Assembly: GCA_030063045.1 (NCBI GenBank)
Contig: JAQSEB010000198.1
Coordinates: forward strand, 372,001 to 436,000
DNA: 64,000 nucleotides
Direction: 5' to 3'
Source of the DNA: Pratylenchus scribneri
Taxonomy: Eukaryota > Nematoda > Chromadorea > Rhabditida > Pratylenchidae
Below, in pieces: positions 25,093 to 37,592 of the stretch (positions are counted from its first letter, which is position 1; every line of letters begins with the position of its first letter). Both the position numbers and the translations under genes were made by a program. The notes beneath the pieces were generated by a model. The model did no database searches. It was not told where the DNA came from and saw only the letters and a list, made by a program, of their open reading frames with translations.

Positions 25093-27331
25093 ATTATTGG
25101 TTAATTAAAATTTTCATATATTTTTTTAAAATTATTCAATATTTAAAAATATATTTTAAATATAATTTTTTTATTTTTTTCATATGTGTCTTATTATAAT
25201 TTTTTCTTATATTTTCTGTTTTACGGCCTTTTTTTATCACAATTTTTACTTTCAATTGTCTTAAAATATTTTTATAAATTAAATTTTTTATTAATATTAA
25301 TTACTTTTTTATTATAATAAAAATTTTAGTTTAATTTCTTTTCCTGACTAATCTTAGATCTATAAAAAAACTATTTTTGCTTTGTATAAGCTACTGTAGA
25401 GAAATAATCATCGAATTTGATTCATATGCTAATTCACTATAATGATTGTAAGATACTATTTCATTTGATAAATATGTATAATAAAATAATATAATCATTC
25501 ATTCTTTTTTAAATAAATTTCTTTTGAAATATCAAAATAGATTAATGATAATTAGTGTCATTTTTTTTAAAAATCATTATATAAAATATTTTAATTTTAA
25601 TATAATTTTATTTAATCGTTAGACTATATTATATATTTTCATACTCAGAAGATAAATTTTTCCTAACGATCTATTTATTTAATGAAATTCATAATTATTT
25701 AATTTAAAAAATTTATATTATTATTATTTAAATATAATATAATAATGAATAGATAAGTTTTATTAATTTCCTTTTTTAAATCCGCAACATTTATTGCAAT
25801 ATCCATATAAAATTCTTATCGTTCCAACATTTTTACAAGGTGTTTTTTTAGTTCATTTTTGCAATTCCTTTTGTTTTCTCGACTTTATTTAGCCCTTCTT
25901 TTATTCCAATTTTCATAACTTAAAACATCTATATAATGTTATAATAATAAATTTTTACCTGTGAGTGGGAGCTGAATTATCTTGAAGTCAATATATAAAA
26001 TTTTTTTAGAATTTATTTAAATTTTTAAAATATTATTTATTTTATTTCTCTATTTTTTTGTTTTAATTAATTGGTTTTTATATTATAAATTTTTTAATTA
26101 GCATTATTTTAAAAACATCGGCATTTTATTTAATTATTCATGTTTTTATAGAAAAATTTTAATTATTTATTTAAATAAAATTCATATAATTTTATTGTAT
26201 AAATATAATCCTGCTCATTTTCTTCACCTGATTTTGACATGATTCATCAATCCTGATTATCCTAAATTTATTAATAAAATTTATTTGAATATTTCAATAA
26301 AATTATATAAAAAATATAATGAATTTTTAAATTAATTTTTTTTTCGTATTTCTAATTTGAACGAATGTGTATTTTAAAAAATTTATGTATTTTATCTCCT
26401 ATTAAAGATAATATAGTATTTGATTGTATTTTAATGATTATTTTATTTAATCATGAAACAATAATTCGAGCGCTACTTTTGAAATAATTTCAATGGATTG
26501 TTATTTAATCTGTTGTAATTTCATAATATTCATAATATTAAATTTTTTATTGATTCATTATTGTATACATTTTATTTCGATTATTTATTTATTTAATTGA
26601 TTTAATAAATTTACTTTCATTCTAAAATTTTTAGAAAATTTTTATTTATTTATTTTCGTATAATATTTTTTTATTACTTAAAATAATAGGTATAAAAATC
26701 CATTAATGGGCCACCGATTGTATATTTTGATAAAATTCAATTGTATAATTATTATTAATAAAAATTAATATAAAAAAAACTAATAAAAGATTGAGGCATT
26801 TTTTCATCTATATCTAATTATTCTCTAAGTTTTTGTTTAAAATTCAAAAATGAAAATATTAAAGATTTTTTATATTATATTGAATATGATTATATCAAAT
26901 AAATAAATTTATCTTATATCTGTAGACAAAATAAAAAAAATTATTAAGATTCATCTATCAATAAAAGGCTTAAAATAACATTAATCTAGGCAAGGCAAAA
27001 CAAGGCAAAAAATAATTATTAAATTTATTTTACATTTAAATATTAATCTTATTATATGTATATCATTTCTTCTTTTTTAATTATATTCCATTGTTGCTAT
27101 CACGGCTTTTTATTTAGATCAGCCATAATTTTTAACATTTTTATTTATATTTAATATATGTAAAACTATCGAGAAAATCATATTAATAGAATTTTTTAAA
27201 ATTTATGATAATGATAATTCTTTATGGAATGAGCATTATTTTTACTTTTTTTTTAACTCTTTTTCTTTATTTATTTTTATTTAATTATGTAGGATTTTAT
27301 TTATATTTTTTCAATTTTATTTCTCTGTATT

Positions 27332-28527
27332 TACTAAGCATTTGAAAATAGAGCAATCAGTTTTAGACATCAAAATTTTTCATTTAAAATTTTTATATTT
27401 TAAAATTTGAAGATCAAATATAATCTTTAGATCGATGAATAAAATCCTTAATATTTTTATAATCGGAATTTATTTATTATTTTAATTTAATTGAATTCCT
27501 GAATATTTTATTGTATATAGTATTTTTTGATATCATATAATTATTCTAAACTAGTATCATTTTGAAGGTTATATTCACCATCTCTTTTATTTTTATTTTA
27601 TTAATCAATTTCTTTAATATAACGATTTTAAATAAATTTTTGTAATGTTTTTTTCCGATATATTATTATTTTGATTATATTATTTTTTAATTTATTATTT
27701 AACTTGGTTTATTTTATATAGAGGATTCATTCATTTTTCTATAATTATTTTTATGAATTGCATTTTCGGATGGTTTTTTTAAAGGAAATAAATAAATGAT
27801 AAACTTTTCTTTATCAATATTTAACCACACCAGTTTGATTGGTTTTTTTAACCTTTATCATTACCCGCCCTTGCCACAAGAATGTCATTTAATTTAGGCA
27901 CGCCAACGACCGCATAATCATTGTTTTCAATCTCGTTTTCATTTATTATCTCTCTCTATTTATATAAATAATAAGAACAATTTATCGATAATTATTAATA
28001 AGCCTCAGCATTAAAATTTGATTTATAAAATATATTTTAATAATTATACAATCTGAATTGATTTTAAAATATTATTTTTATCCGAAATATTTAAGGAAGG
28101 AAAATTCTAAATGATATTATATTATTCTATTTGTTGGCCTGATTCATGGACAAAAATTTTAACCTAGCAATTTTCATCATAAGAATTCATTATTTATATT
28201 TCTAAAAGAGATTATTTTTTCAAAATTCAAATGGAAATATTTGGACTTTAATCTGATTTTATATTTTTATATTTTTTTTTTTCAATTTAATTATTATATT
28301 TTTTAATACAATTGATTATATTAATTTTTTATTACGATTTACTTTAATTTATAAAATTTTAAATTTTAATGTGATTAAATTTAATTTTTAAAATTTTCTA
28401 ATTTATTATGATGTTCGAATTATTAGCAAAATATTAGTTTTTATTTCAAAATATCTTTTTTAATATAATTTTCATTCAATTAATAATAATTATTGATCTA
28501 TTTGATGAAAGAATTAGAATAGCTATG
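27332..28527 (+). repeat. Segmental repeat A, copy 2
   Basis: Diverged direct copy of 10893-12143, ending 'gaattagaatagctatg'. It is followed within about 15 bp by copy 2 of segment C, whereas in the first locus A and C are separated by about 4.8 kb. Confidence 0.8.
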
Positions 28528-28540
28528 GACTGCACAAATT

Positions 28541-29410
28541 TTTCTTTTTTATTTGATAAATATATATTTTTAAAATAATATAATTTTATTTAATTATATT
28601 TCTATTAAAAATAATTTTAAAAAATAGAAAATCAAACGACACTATAAACTTCTTGCCATTTTTATTGTCCAAAATTTTTATACATTATATTCCTTGCACA
28701 ATGTATAGCATTGTTGAAAAAATTCAATATTTTATCATTTTGTAGAAAATAATATCGGCATAATAAATTTTACAACTCTATACGAATGGTATCGATTGCT
28801 TTTTAATTACTCTAAAAATTTTTTCTATTAAGATATCTAATTTTTTATCCTAGAAAGGATTAATTTGCATAATTTCCTTTATTAATTAATTTTTTTCAGA
28901 GTTTTAAAACGAAATAATAACTTTTATTTTCTTTTTTTTATTTTTTAAATATTTAAAAAAATATTTTATTTTATTATTAATTATATAAGAGAAATATTAA
29001 ATTAAAAATTCCAGTATAAATTATATTACATTATAATTATTTTCCATAAAAGGTGGCATTAATTAATAATTTATTAAAAACGTTTGCCTCTCATTTAGGA
29101 TTATAAGAAATATATCAATAAATAAATGGTAAATGGGATTTGCAATTTATGTTAGTCTAAAAAAAACAGATTTTGTAATTGATATTGAAAATCTAAACAA
29201 AGAATTTCTCATTTTCTCTGATTTTATTTTAAAAAATTTTATTATTTATTGCTTTGGTTAATTATTTTTAATCTTTAAGAATATATTTAAATTTTTATAT
29301 TTAATTTTCAGAATTTAAAAATTTTTTTACATCTGCAATTCTTTTCCGGATAAATTGAACTTTTGCCTGATTCGATTTTAAATAAAATTTTTTATAAATC
29401 CAGTTTATAT
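28541..29410 (+). repeat. Segmental repeat C, copy 2 (RT core deleted)
   Basis: Diverged copy of 16939-17950. It jumps from 'ttattgtccaaaattttt' straight to 'attccttgcacaatgtatag', missing the roughly 135 bp that encode the RT motifs in copy 1. Confidence 0.8.
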
Positions 29411-31130
29411 TTCATTTTCAAGTTCTTAATTTAAATCAAGGTTTAAATATCATTCACCATGCTAACTCCATTGTTTTTATTGATCTTAATTAAGTTCTTC
29501 ATGCGTGAATTGTCTTAAAAAACTAAATAATAATTTTATTCTTATATTTTTCACATTATTAAAATTTAAATAATAAAGTTCACCATTACAATTTTATAAT
29601 TGAGCAATATCAAAACTCATTAATGTGTTGATGTTGCGTCCATGTCGATTCGCTGGCTCGACAAAAAATTCATTATTTGAAAATAGAAATTTTTAATCGT
29701 TGGTATTAATTTCAAATTCATATGCATATTAAACTTTTTTTCTGTCTTTTATTTTTTTGATTTCTCAATGCTAGGTATAAGATCAATAGAATTAATTACA
29801 TAAATTAACTTGAATTTTTTCATTTATCCTAAACATTTTTCTTGTTTTTTATTATTTTATAGAGATATTCAAATAATTTTTTTTCCTTAAATTGTAATTT
29901 CTAACACACCTTTTTTTGCATAAATTACTTTCTGCTTTGCTTTATTTAACAGGCTTACAAATCCATTTTTCATTTAAATATAATCAAGTTTAAATCATGA
30001 ATTAGTTTGAATTTTCTTATTTATTTTGAATGTAGAGAATCATCTCACAAATTATATTGTGATCAATTTATTTTCACTTTTATTATTTAAAATATAAAAA
30101 TTTTTAATTTTATTTATAATTTTTAAGTGAATTATTATTTGGTTATTATTCAGAAATTTTTTAAAATTTTGATTTTAAAAAATTTTTTTAAAATTTTATA
30201 AAAATCCATTTTATTATAATATTTTATAGATTCAGATTTATTCGAACTTATCAAAAAATATATCAAAATTAAATGGCATAAATATAATTTGAATTAATTT
30301 TATTTCGGCTTTTATACTTTTAAAATAAAAATATATTTTTGAAAATTAAAAGCTGACTTTATCCTTTATATCGCCATAAAATATTTATCATATTATTTTC
30401 ATTTCATTAATTTTTGAATTATTTTTATCAATTATTATTTTATCTTCAATCATTTAAGTTGAATATTAGGTAATAACTTTTCATTATTTATATATTTAAT
30501 TATTTTCATTTTATTTAAATAATATTTTATGTTATTTTTTATACGGTTATTCATTTTTATTTTTTTTTCTTTCTTGGTTTTTTTAATTAACAACTCCAAA
30601 TGGTAACAAAATAATTTTTAAATTGTCCTTTTTTTAAATTATTTCCTAAAATTTGTTTTTTTCTTATTTTAATAATATCTTATTTGTACAATTTTTAAAA
30701 TTTATTGGAAATGATGCAAGCAATTTCCTCACATACTTTAAAAATTTGGATGATAATCGAAAATCCATTTTATAAATGACTTTTTAAATATATTTTTATA
30801 ATAAATAATATGTACTTAAATCAATTTTTTAGGATTTATATTTTATTAAATAAATATTAAAATATAATTAATTTTTTTAAAATTCTAGATACGTTATCTC
30901 CAAATTGAAATCAAAGAAATTATAATTTAATTTAATTTATTTTTTTCCTATAAAATTTTTTTATTATTATTTTTAAAAATTTTAAAAAATTTAATTATTG
31001 GTCACAAATTTAATAATTTATTCAATTATAGCCTTTTTATTCTTAAGAAGTAAAAATCTATATTATTATCTTTATATTCATATATTTATTATTAATAATA
31101 TTTTTTTCAGTCTCTCCTTTTTCTTGCAGG

Positions 31131-31245
31131 GTCACACCTTTCAAAACCATTATTTCCCCATGGGGAGGGGGATCGGTATGTCGATCCATCTCGGAGCGAA
31201 ATCGCTGCGCCATTTGAAATAGAAACGAATTTTATTTAAATAAAT
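31131..31245 (+). repeat. Segmental repeat F, copy 1, with a short open frame
   Basis: A canonical acceptor (tttttcttgcag) precedes an island open for about 30 codons, reading TFQNHYFPMGRGIGMSIH before a stop at 31220-31222. A diverged copy lies at 55816-55925 and keeps HYF.MG.GIGM.IH in frame, which hints that it was once coding. No family was recognised. Confidence 0.5.
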
Positions 31246-31743
31246 TAATATTATAAATTAAATCGTATCAAAATTATTAATGAAAAAATTTAATAAAAAA
31301 ATAATTTTTTCAAAAAAATTTTTAAAAGGCATTGAAATGAAAAATATTAAAAATTTATAATTAATTTGGAATTTATTGGAAAATTAAGATGTTTATAAGG
31401 AGCTTTAATTATTTTTTTCTATTTTAAATGAATTATTTTTAAAAGAAATAACAGAATTTTCCTTTTTTCTTTTTCCTTTATTTTTATTTTTTATTTAATT
31501 AATTTCATTAATTATACAAAAAATACTACTAATATAATTATACATTAATTCGGATGATAGTTTATGAAATATTTATAAATTATTTCATTTTTAATATAAA
31601 TCTATAAATTATAGATAAAAAAAATTTTAAAAATTTTATTAATAAAGTCATTTTATTTAAAAATAATATTTAAGATAATTATTGAAAATCATTTTATTAA
31701 AAATTAAATGTAAAATTACAAAAAAAATTTATAAAATAATTTT

Positions 31744-31869
31744 TAATAAGAAATCCAGAAAAATAATTTTAATTTCCATTTAAATTTTTTTGATAATTAT
31801 TTTATTAAGAAATCCAGAGAAAATAATTTCAATTTCCATTTAAATTTTTTGATAATTATTTTATTAATT
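31744..31869 (+). repeat. Two-copy tandem repeat, about 60-bp unit
   Basis: The unit 'taagaaatccagaaaaataa...ttttgataattattttat' occurs twice head to tail (start 31745 and start 31804) with a few differences. It is a local duplication. Confidence 0.75.
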
Positions 31870-32599
31870 AAATAAATTTTTATTTGAAAATTTTTTAAAT
31901 TTTGCAAATAAAATATTTTATACTTTTCATAATCACGCCTATTATGTAATTAATTTAAGAAAATTAAAAAAATAATTTTTAATTATATTTAAAACGATCG
32001 AAGGAATTTTAGAGAGTATTTGTTTATATATTTAAATTATTTAGAATAATTGTCAGAGAATCCAATTGAAAAATCAGCACCAGAACCAAATAAGGGTTCT
32101 ATTTGCAATTCAAAATAGTAGGCTATCCATGCGATTATGGTTCAATATCTAAAATTCATTTCACATCTTTTTAAATTATAATTTTATATTTTTCGGATAT
32201 TTTACAATGTTATTTATTTCTTTTTATTTCTATATAATTTTGGTTCTTTTCAATATATTTCGTGATGATTTAGAGAAGGTAGCTCCATTCAATTTGATAA
32301 TTTAAAATAATTTTTAAAATAAATTTATACAATTATTTTAAATTTTTAAATTAAAAATTTATATATTTTTAAATTTTTCAAATATTTTTGCAAATGATAA
32401 CATTAAGCAATTTATTGAATTTTAAAATAATAATAATATAATTATAAAAATATAAAGTTTATTTGAAGTTTATTTAATATTGTAACTTTTGTCCATTCTC
32501 AAGGTTTATTAATTATTTTTATTCAAAATTTATAATTTTTACACTCAATATCCTGTATCTCATTTATTTTTCTTCGATAATACTTTATTTATTCCAAAT

Positions 32600-33066
32600 A
32601 AAATAATTTAATAAAAATTTTAAAAATATTATTTTTTAATTCCTCAGTCTAATTAAATATTTTTAAAAAGTTTTATAAATAAAAAAAGTCATCATATTTT
32701 ATCAAGAGTTAAATAAAATCAAATCAATTTTTGTTGAGAAATCAAATTATTTGATTTCAATAATATACAACAAATGTTTTATTTTATCCATTATTATTAT
32801 ATTAGCTAAAATTAAGTTAATTAACTATAATTAATAAACTTCAATATATTAACTAAATAATTTTTTTAATTTTATATTTTTTTAGAATAAGTTATTCAAC
32901 TAATGGCAAAAATTATTATCCACACAGCGATGCCAAAAGCGACTAAAATAAATTTTACATCTTTGAAATATGTGCCGAAAAGGAGGATATTAATAAAAAC
33001 TAAAAAGGGCCACTATTTTGCTCATTTTTGACATTTTGGAACTTAAATAATTACATTAAGAATAAT
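32600..33066 (+). repeat. Segmental repeat B, copy 2
   Basis: Diverged direct copy of 14670-15160. It lacks about 30 bp between 'taaaataa' and 'gaaatatgtgccg'. It is followed directly by copy 2 of segment D. Confidence 0.75.
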
Positions 33067-33114
33067 TTTAAAATATTTTATAATTTATCATAAATATTTT
33101 AAATTTTTTTTTTG

Positions 33115-33535
33115 AAATAAGAAGTATAAAATTAATTTATATATTTTTTTTTGATTTTAATTATTGTACAATTATTAAGATTTAAATATTTCATTATATT
33201 TTTGTTAATAAAATTTAAAAGTAGATATTTTCCTTTTATCTTATTTTAATTTTATTATAATTTTTTAAATTTATACAATTTTATATATCTCGTTTCCAAT
33301 TTTATGCAAACGCTTTCAAGAGAAAGCTCATTTGCTTGACTTCACCTTATAAATATGGCCATTGAGGGGGATTTAGGCTTTCTCTTGGCCAATGATGAAT
33401 ATTTTCAGAAATCATGTCGGAATTGCCTTAGCAAAATATGGTCGCCCTTCCGAATTATGGTACCATAACGTGGATGCTAAAAAATGATTTATTTAGAAAG
33501 ATTTCTTTTGAATATAGAAAAAAGAGATGATGTCT
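33115..33535 (+). repeat. Segmental repeat D, copy 2, interrupted
   Basis: 33115-33290 matches 19280-19455. The match resumes at about 33498 ('atttcttttgaatatag'). The block between, 33289-33497, is absent from copy 1 and holds the pseudogene listed next, so it is an insertion here or a deletion there. Confidence 0.65.
33289..33477 (-). pseudogene. Coding remnant with four in-frame stops
   Basis: One minus frame can be followed for 63 codons with good codon content (it contains LWYHNSEGRPYFAKAIP, FLKIFIIGQEKA and IPLNGHIYKVKSSK) but is broken by TGA, TAA, TGA and TGA. No frameshift is needed, so point decay is the simplest explanation. The family is not recognised; a transposon protein is plausible from context. 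Confidence 0.5.
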
Positions 33536-33674
33536 GTCTTGAACAATTATCTAAAGCTTGAAGATTCATCTATACCTTTTGATTTTATTCTTTTTTATTT
33601 TTTATATTTTTATTTAAATATACATCATTTTAAAATTATTTATTTTTTTAAAAAAAAATTATTTTTATTAAATT

Positions 33675-33998
33675 ATTCCAACAAAAATGCAATAATGATT
33701 AATACATAAAATGATAAATATTACGAAATGGATGTTTAATATTCCGCACATACTAGTATTCCGTCGGTATATGATTTGTAAATTATATATGTTTTTTAAA
33801 TTAAAGCTTTTTCTTCTCTTGTTTTTTAATATTTTTTTTCGTATCAAATATATTTTTTTCCGAATTTACAATGTAAAAAAATTTCAATTAGGTTTAACTT
33901 GCTTATATATCTTGATATAAATACATTTATTTAAAATTTAACTCATTCTTTGATACATATTAATAAAATTTTATTCTAAAATATATCTATTATATTTT
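33675..33998 (+). repeat. Segmental repeat E, copy 1
   Basis: Colinear with 55021-55351. A block 'attacgaaatggatgtttaa' and its flanks are unchanged between copies, and both can be read as NITKWMFNIPHI after a Met. This copy has about 6 extra bases (ctagta) just downstream, which shift the frame. Confidence 0.75.
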
Positions 33999-34030
33999 GA
34001 AGTATTTTTTCTTAAATAAATAAATTCGAT

Positions 34031-34130
34031 TAATTTTTATTGTAGAATAAATTAACATATTCTTCATTGTTTTTGCTCTAATTTTGAATTTTACTTTAAA
34101 AATAATGCACTTTTAAATATATATTATTAT
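34031..34130 (+). repeat. Segmental repeat E2, copy 1
   Basis: 'acatattcttcattgttttt' and its flanks recur at 61770-61878. In this locus E2 directly follows E. In the other locus it is about 6.4 kb away from E. Confidence 0.65.
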
Positions 34131-35324
34131 TTTTTAAAATAAAATATTTTCAATGCCTTTTGAATAATAAATTTTGAAAATTATTATTTAAAATTTATTT
34201 ATTTTATTTCTGCTTCTTATATGTCACAATTAATCATATAAAGTTAAACATCCTTTCCAAATATTATATTGATATTTTCTTTCAGCAAGAAACTTTTATC
34301 TTCCATCCTGCAACAAAATAGAAAATATTTAAATTAGATCAGAATTTCTAATTTTAAATAAATATTTTAAATTTGTAACATTGAATTTTTAATTAAAACA
34401 AAGATATTTATTTTAATAATTTATGTGATTGAAAAATATTTTAATCTTGTAAAATAATTATTTTTTCAATAGAAAAAATTTTTACTTTATGTATTTCTAC
34501 TGCCTAAATTGATATTAATTTTTTTAATTTCGAGAAATTTTTATTCCTATGAATTAGCAAATTTTTTAATCAATTTTAGTTGTAATTGAAAGGTTCATAT
34601 TCGGTGAAGATTTGTTTTAGATATTTAGCAAAAAATGTTAGATATATTTAATATTCTTTTTTTGAGAAATTTTTCGAAAACAATATAAAATGATTTTACT
34701 AAATTTCTATTATAATTTATAAATATTTTATTTATTTTATTCATAAATATTTTTTTTATTTCTTGCTATATTCCTATTATTCCGAAAATATATTGAGTGT
34801 TTTTTTTATTTCACAATTCATTTGAAGATGAGAGAAGAATTTAAATTTATTATTAAAAATTATTAAAATAAAATTATTCAATAAAAAAATAAAATTATAA
34901 TTTTTTTAGATTTTAGATAACACTAAAATTTTATCAATTTAATACATATTTTATTTTTTAACCAATCTATTTCATATTTTTTAACAATCTGTTCTGTAAT
35001 CTATTTTCTGTTTTATTCTGCAATTATTGTGATATTATTGTTTTACAAAAGAAAAATTTTTATTTCTCTTAATGAGATCTTTATAAGATCAAATTGCTTT
35101 TATTAAAAATTAACGAATAAATTCTTCTTTATTTAATTATTTTAATTTAATTTTCTTAAAATTTTCTTAGAAGAGCCTATTGTTACTGCTGCTGTTGTTG
35201 TTCCTCTGCTGCTGAATAATTTTTTTTTTAAATTTGTTAAATTATAGCTTGAATTGTTTTCTAAATAATTTTGTACAGGCCTTTGCATCTCGAATGATCT
35301 GAACTAATTATATTCTGAGTTTCG

Positions 35325-35474
35325 ATGGAAAATGAAAGGATTCTGAGAAATGATAGGAGAAAAGCAAATGAAAAAAAGAGTGTGCTAAAGAAAAATTTTG
35401 ATTTGATGAAAACTTTTTGCCTAAATTCCAATGTGAGGAAGATTCCTTTTTTCTTCTATTTTTCCCTTTCGTAA
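35325..35474 (+). other. Small open frame, 49 codons, uncertain
   Basis: ATG at 35325 begins MENERILRNDRRKANEKK, a Lys/Arg/Asn-rich peptide that ends in a Phe-rich hydrophobic tail. An acceptor-like 'tttgtacag' lies about 50 bp upstream. The A+T-rich codons make a chance frame possible. Unrecognised. Confidence 0.2.
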
Positions 35475-37070
35475 AATGTAAATTAAATTAATTTATGAAA
35501 TATAAAAATCAAATTTTATTATTATTAAGAATTTTCTCTTATATATAATCTATTTTCATTTTTATTTTTTTAAAATTATTATATAATTACATTTCGTATT
35601 ATTTAAATATTAATATATTTTATATTTAATTGCATTCAGTATGCACAATATCTATTGATTAGAAAAATGAAAATCTTTTTGGAAAAATTGTTAAGTAAAA
35701 AAAACTAATTTGCCCGCCTTAATATAAATAGGTCTACTTTTTATAAAAGTTTATATAATTTATATTTTTTGAAATTTCATTTTTAATAGAACTATCATAT
35801 TTTAGATAAAATTTTTTAACTTCATTACAAAATTATGTAAATAAATTATATTATTTTTTTCCGAAATATTAAATGAAAGAGACGATGGATTATTTATTTT
35901 CACTTTGCAAATTTATTCTTATTAATGTATTATTTTAATTTGATTAATTAATTTTTATTTAATTTTAGAGATTTATATAATATTAAGAAATTAAAATTGA
36001 AAAAAAAATTTCCGCTAATTTAAGTTTGAAACATTATTTTAAATTTTTTTAATTTAACTGTTTTTAAAAAATTTTATTTTTTAAAGATGCAATTTTAAAA
36101 TGATACTGATTTTTACGATGTTTTATCACATATTCAAATGGGAGATTAAAATTCAAAATCCTTTTTTTGATACAGTAAAATAATATTTAAAATATCATTC
36201 GGTCAAATCAGGTTCACTTTATTTGAAATCAATTCTAATAAAAAAAAATTTAAAATTTTCATTATTATATTTATATCTATCTTTCTAAATAATTATTTTT
36301 TCTTTATTTTCATTATATTTTATTTAAATTCTTTTCACTTATTATTATATTCTGCTTGAAATTTCATAATAAATTATGAAAAATTTAAACAATTTTATTT
36401 TTATAATCTCTTTCGTAATCATTTTTTAATTAATTTTATTTTTTTTCTAATATTGTTTCTGATTTTACTTTATATTTATAGTAAAGATTGAATAATAGTT
36501 ATAAAGAATATTGTCCAATCATTTTTTCTTAATCAACCTTTGATTATTTCGATTCTATTCAATTATCATTCTTTTAATATTTTTCAAATTCAAATCCACT
36601 ATAATATTCCAATTTAAAAATAAATTTTATAAATTTCTTAAAATTCTTCTAGAATTCTATTGAATATTTTAAACCATAATCGATTGTTGATTTTGTCGTT
36701 GAGTGTTAGTCTTTGACAGAAATATTTATAAATTTAAATATTAATTCTCTTAAATTACATTTATATTTTTTTAAGATATAAATTAATTTCATTTTTCTTT
36801 TTTTTCACATATTTGATTTAATTAAAATATTTTATTTTCATTTTAAATTTTTCGTTTTAAATTCATTTTTTAACTATATTTATACTAAATAAAATTATTA
36901 GATTAAATATTCATTATTTTTTAAATTGTATTTATTTGAACAATTTTTTATTATTAATTTCATGTAGAAATATAATTTCAATTTTAATTTATTCTCTTTT
37001 TATCTTTTTTTAAAAATTATTTGGTCGATTTCCAAATTGACTAAATAAATATCAATTGAAAAATTGCAGA

Positions 37071-37075
37071 GTCCA
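37071..37075. other. Left target-site duplication (GTCCA)
   Basis: Five bases directly before the 5' LTR are repeated directly after the 3' LTR at 47581-47585. Five bp fits BEL/Pao integrases. Confidence 0.95.
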
Positions 37076-37457
37076 TGTCGTGACCGATGTTCATTCAAAG
37101 ATTGTTTGATGATGATTTGATGATTGACATTTTTACGTTTTTGGATTTTTACATTTAATTCACATTTATTAATTTTGTCCTTTCCATTTACATTTGATTT
37201 CCATTCCAATTCCCCAATTTTGCTTTGTCATTGGCCTACACCAACGTCTTTTGTGCTCGTTTTTGGCCCCCAAAAGCTTTGTCATTGTAGTTTTATTTAA
37301 TGTTTGGCTTGTTCCCCCATTTGATTCCATTCCCACTGATCATTCACAAAAGTAACGAATTTATATTCATAAATAAATTGCTTGGATAAAAATACAATTT
37401 ATTGGACTCAGTAAAAAGAGTAATTTGGATTATTGTTGAGTCAATTGGGATTCAACA
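37076..37457 (+). repeat. 5' LTR (382 bp)
   Basis: Starts TGTCGTGACC and ends ATTCAACA. It appears identical to 47199-47580. An AATAAA at 37372-37377 probably supplies the poly(A) signal, placing the R/U5 border near the 3' end. A TTATATTCATAAATA stretch just before could act as an A/T-rich core element. The U3/R boundary cannot be fixed by eye. Confidence 0.97.
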
Positions 37458-37460
37458 AAG

Positions 37461-37473
37461 TGGTGCCACGACA
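37461..37473 (+). other. Primer-binding site candidate
   Basis: TGGTGCCACGACA begins 3 bases after the 5' LTR, with the TGG expected to pair with a tRNA CCA end. The matching tRNA was not identified. Its CACGACA is complementary to the first seven bases of the LTR (TGTCGTG). Confidence 0.75.
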
Positions 37474-37487
37474 AATTTGGAATTCGA

Positions 37488-37562
37488 GCCATTGGGGCAT
37501 AAATTTTGGTTTGCCATTGGGGCAAAAACTGGTTTGCCATTGGGGCAAAAATAATTGGTTTT
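37488..37562 (+). repeat. Three short direct repeats in the leader
   Basis: The unit gccattggggca followed by an A-rich, ttggttt-ending spacer starts at 37488, 37513 and 37536. The repeats lie in the untranslated leader where packaging or dimerisation signals usually sit. That role is inferred. Confidence 0.7.
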
Positions 37563-37592
37563 GGTTTTTGGTCAAAAATAAAATTAATTTGA

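Larger units (their letters stand above)
8901..37070. other. Extremely A+T-rich desert: mosaic of decayed repeats, no intact gene
   Basis: About 28 kb are visibly dominated by A/T homopolymer and TTAATT-type words. The reading frames are short and low-complexity. Islands of 60-200 bp with more G+C stand out, for example near 11.45, 13.9, 15.05, 17.1, 18.15, 19.55, 23.6, 25.05, 31.15, 33.4 and 35.35 kb. Several islands recur elsewhere in the window inside larger diverged copies, listed separately. Where islands can be read they look like broken coding sequence. Stretches between the listed items show nothing else I can support. Confidence 0.7.

Noticed and set aside
35175..35215. gctgctgttg microsatellite-like run
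   Set aside because: Only a few imperfect units; too short to call as a repeat locus.
37000..37209. Minus-strand frame of 69 codons in the 5' LTR, repeated in the 3' LTR (47147-47332)
   Set aside because: It is an antisense reading of LTR sequence and appears twice only because the LTRs are repeated; there is no supporting start or domain.
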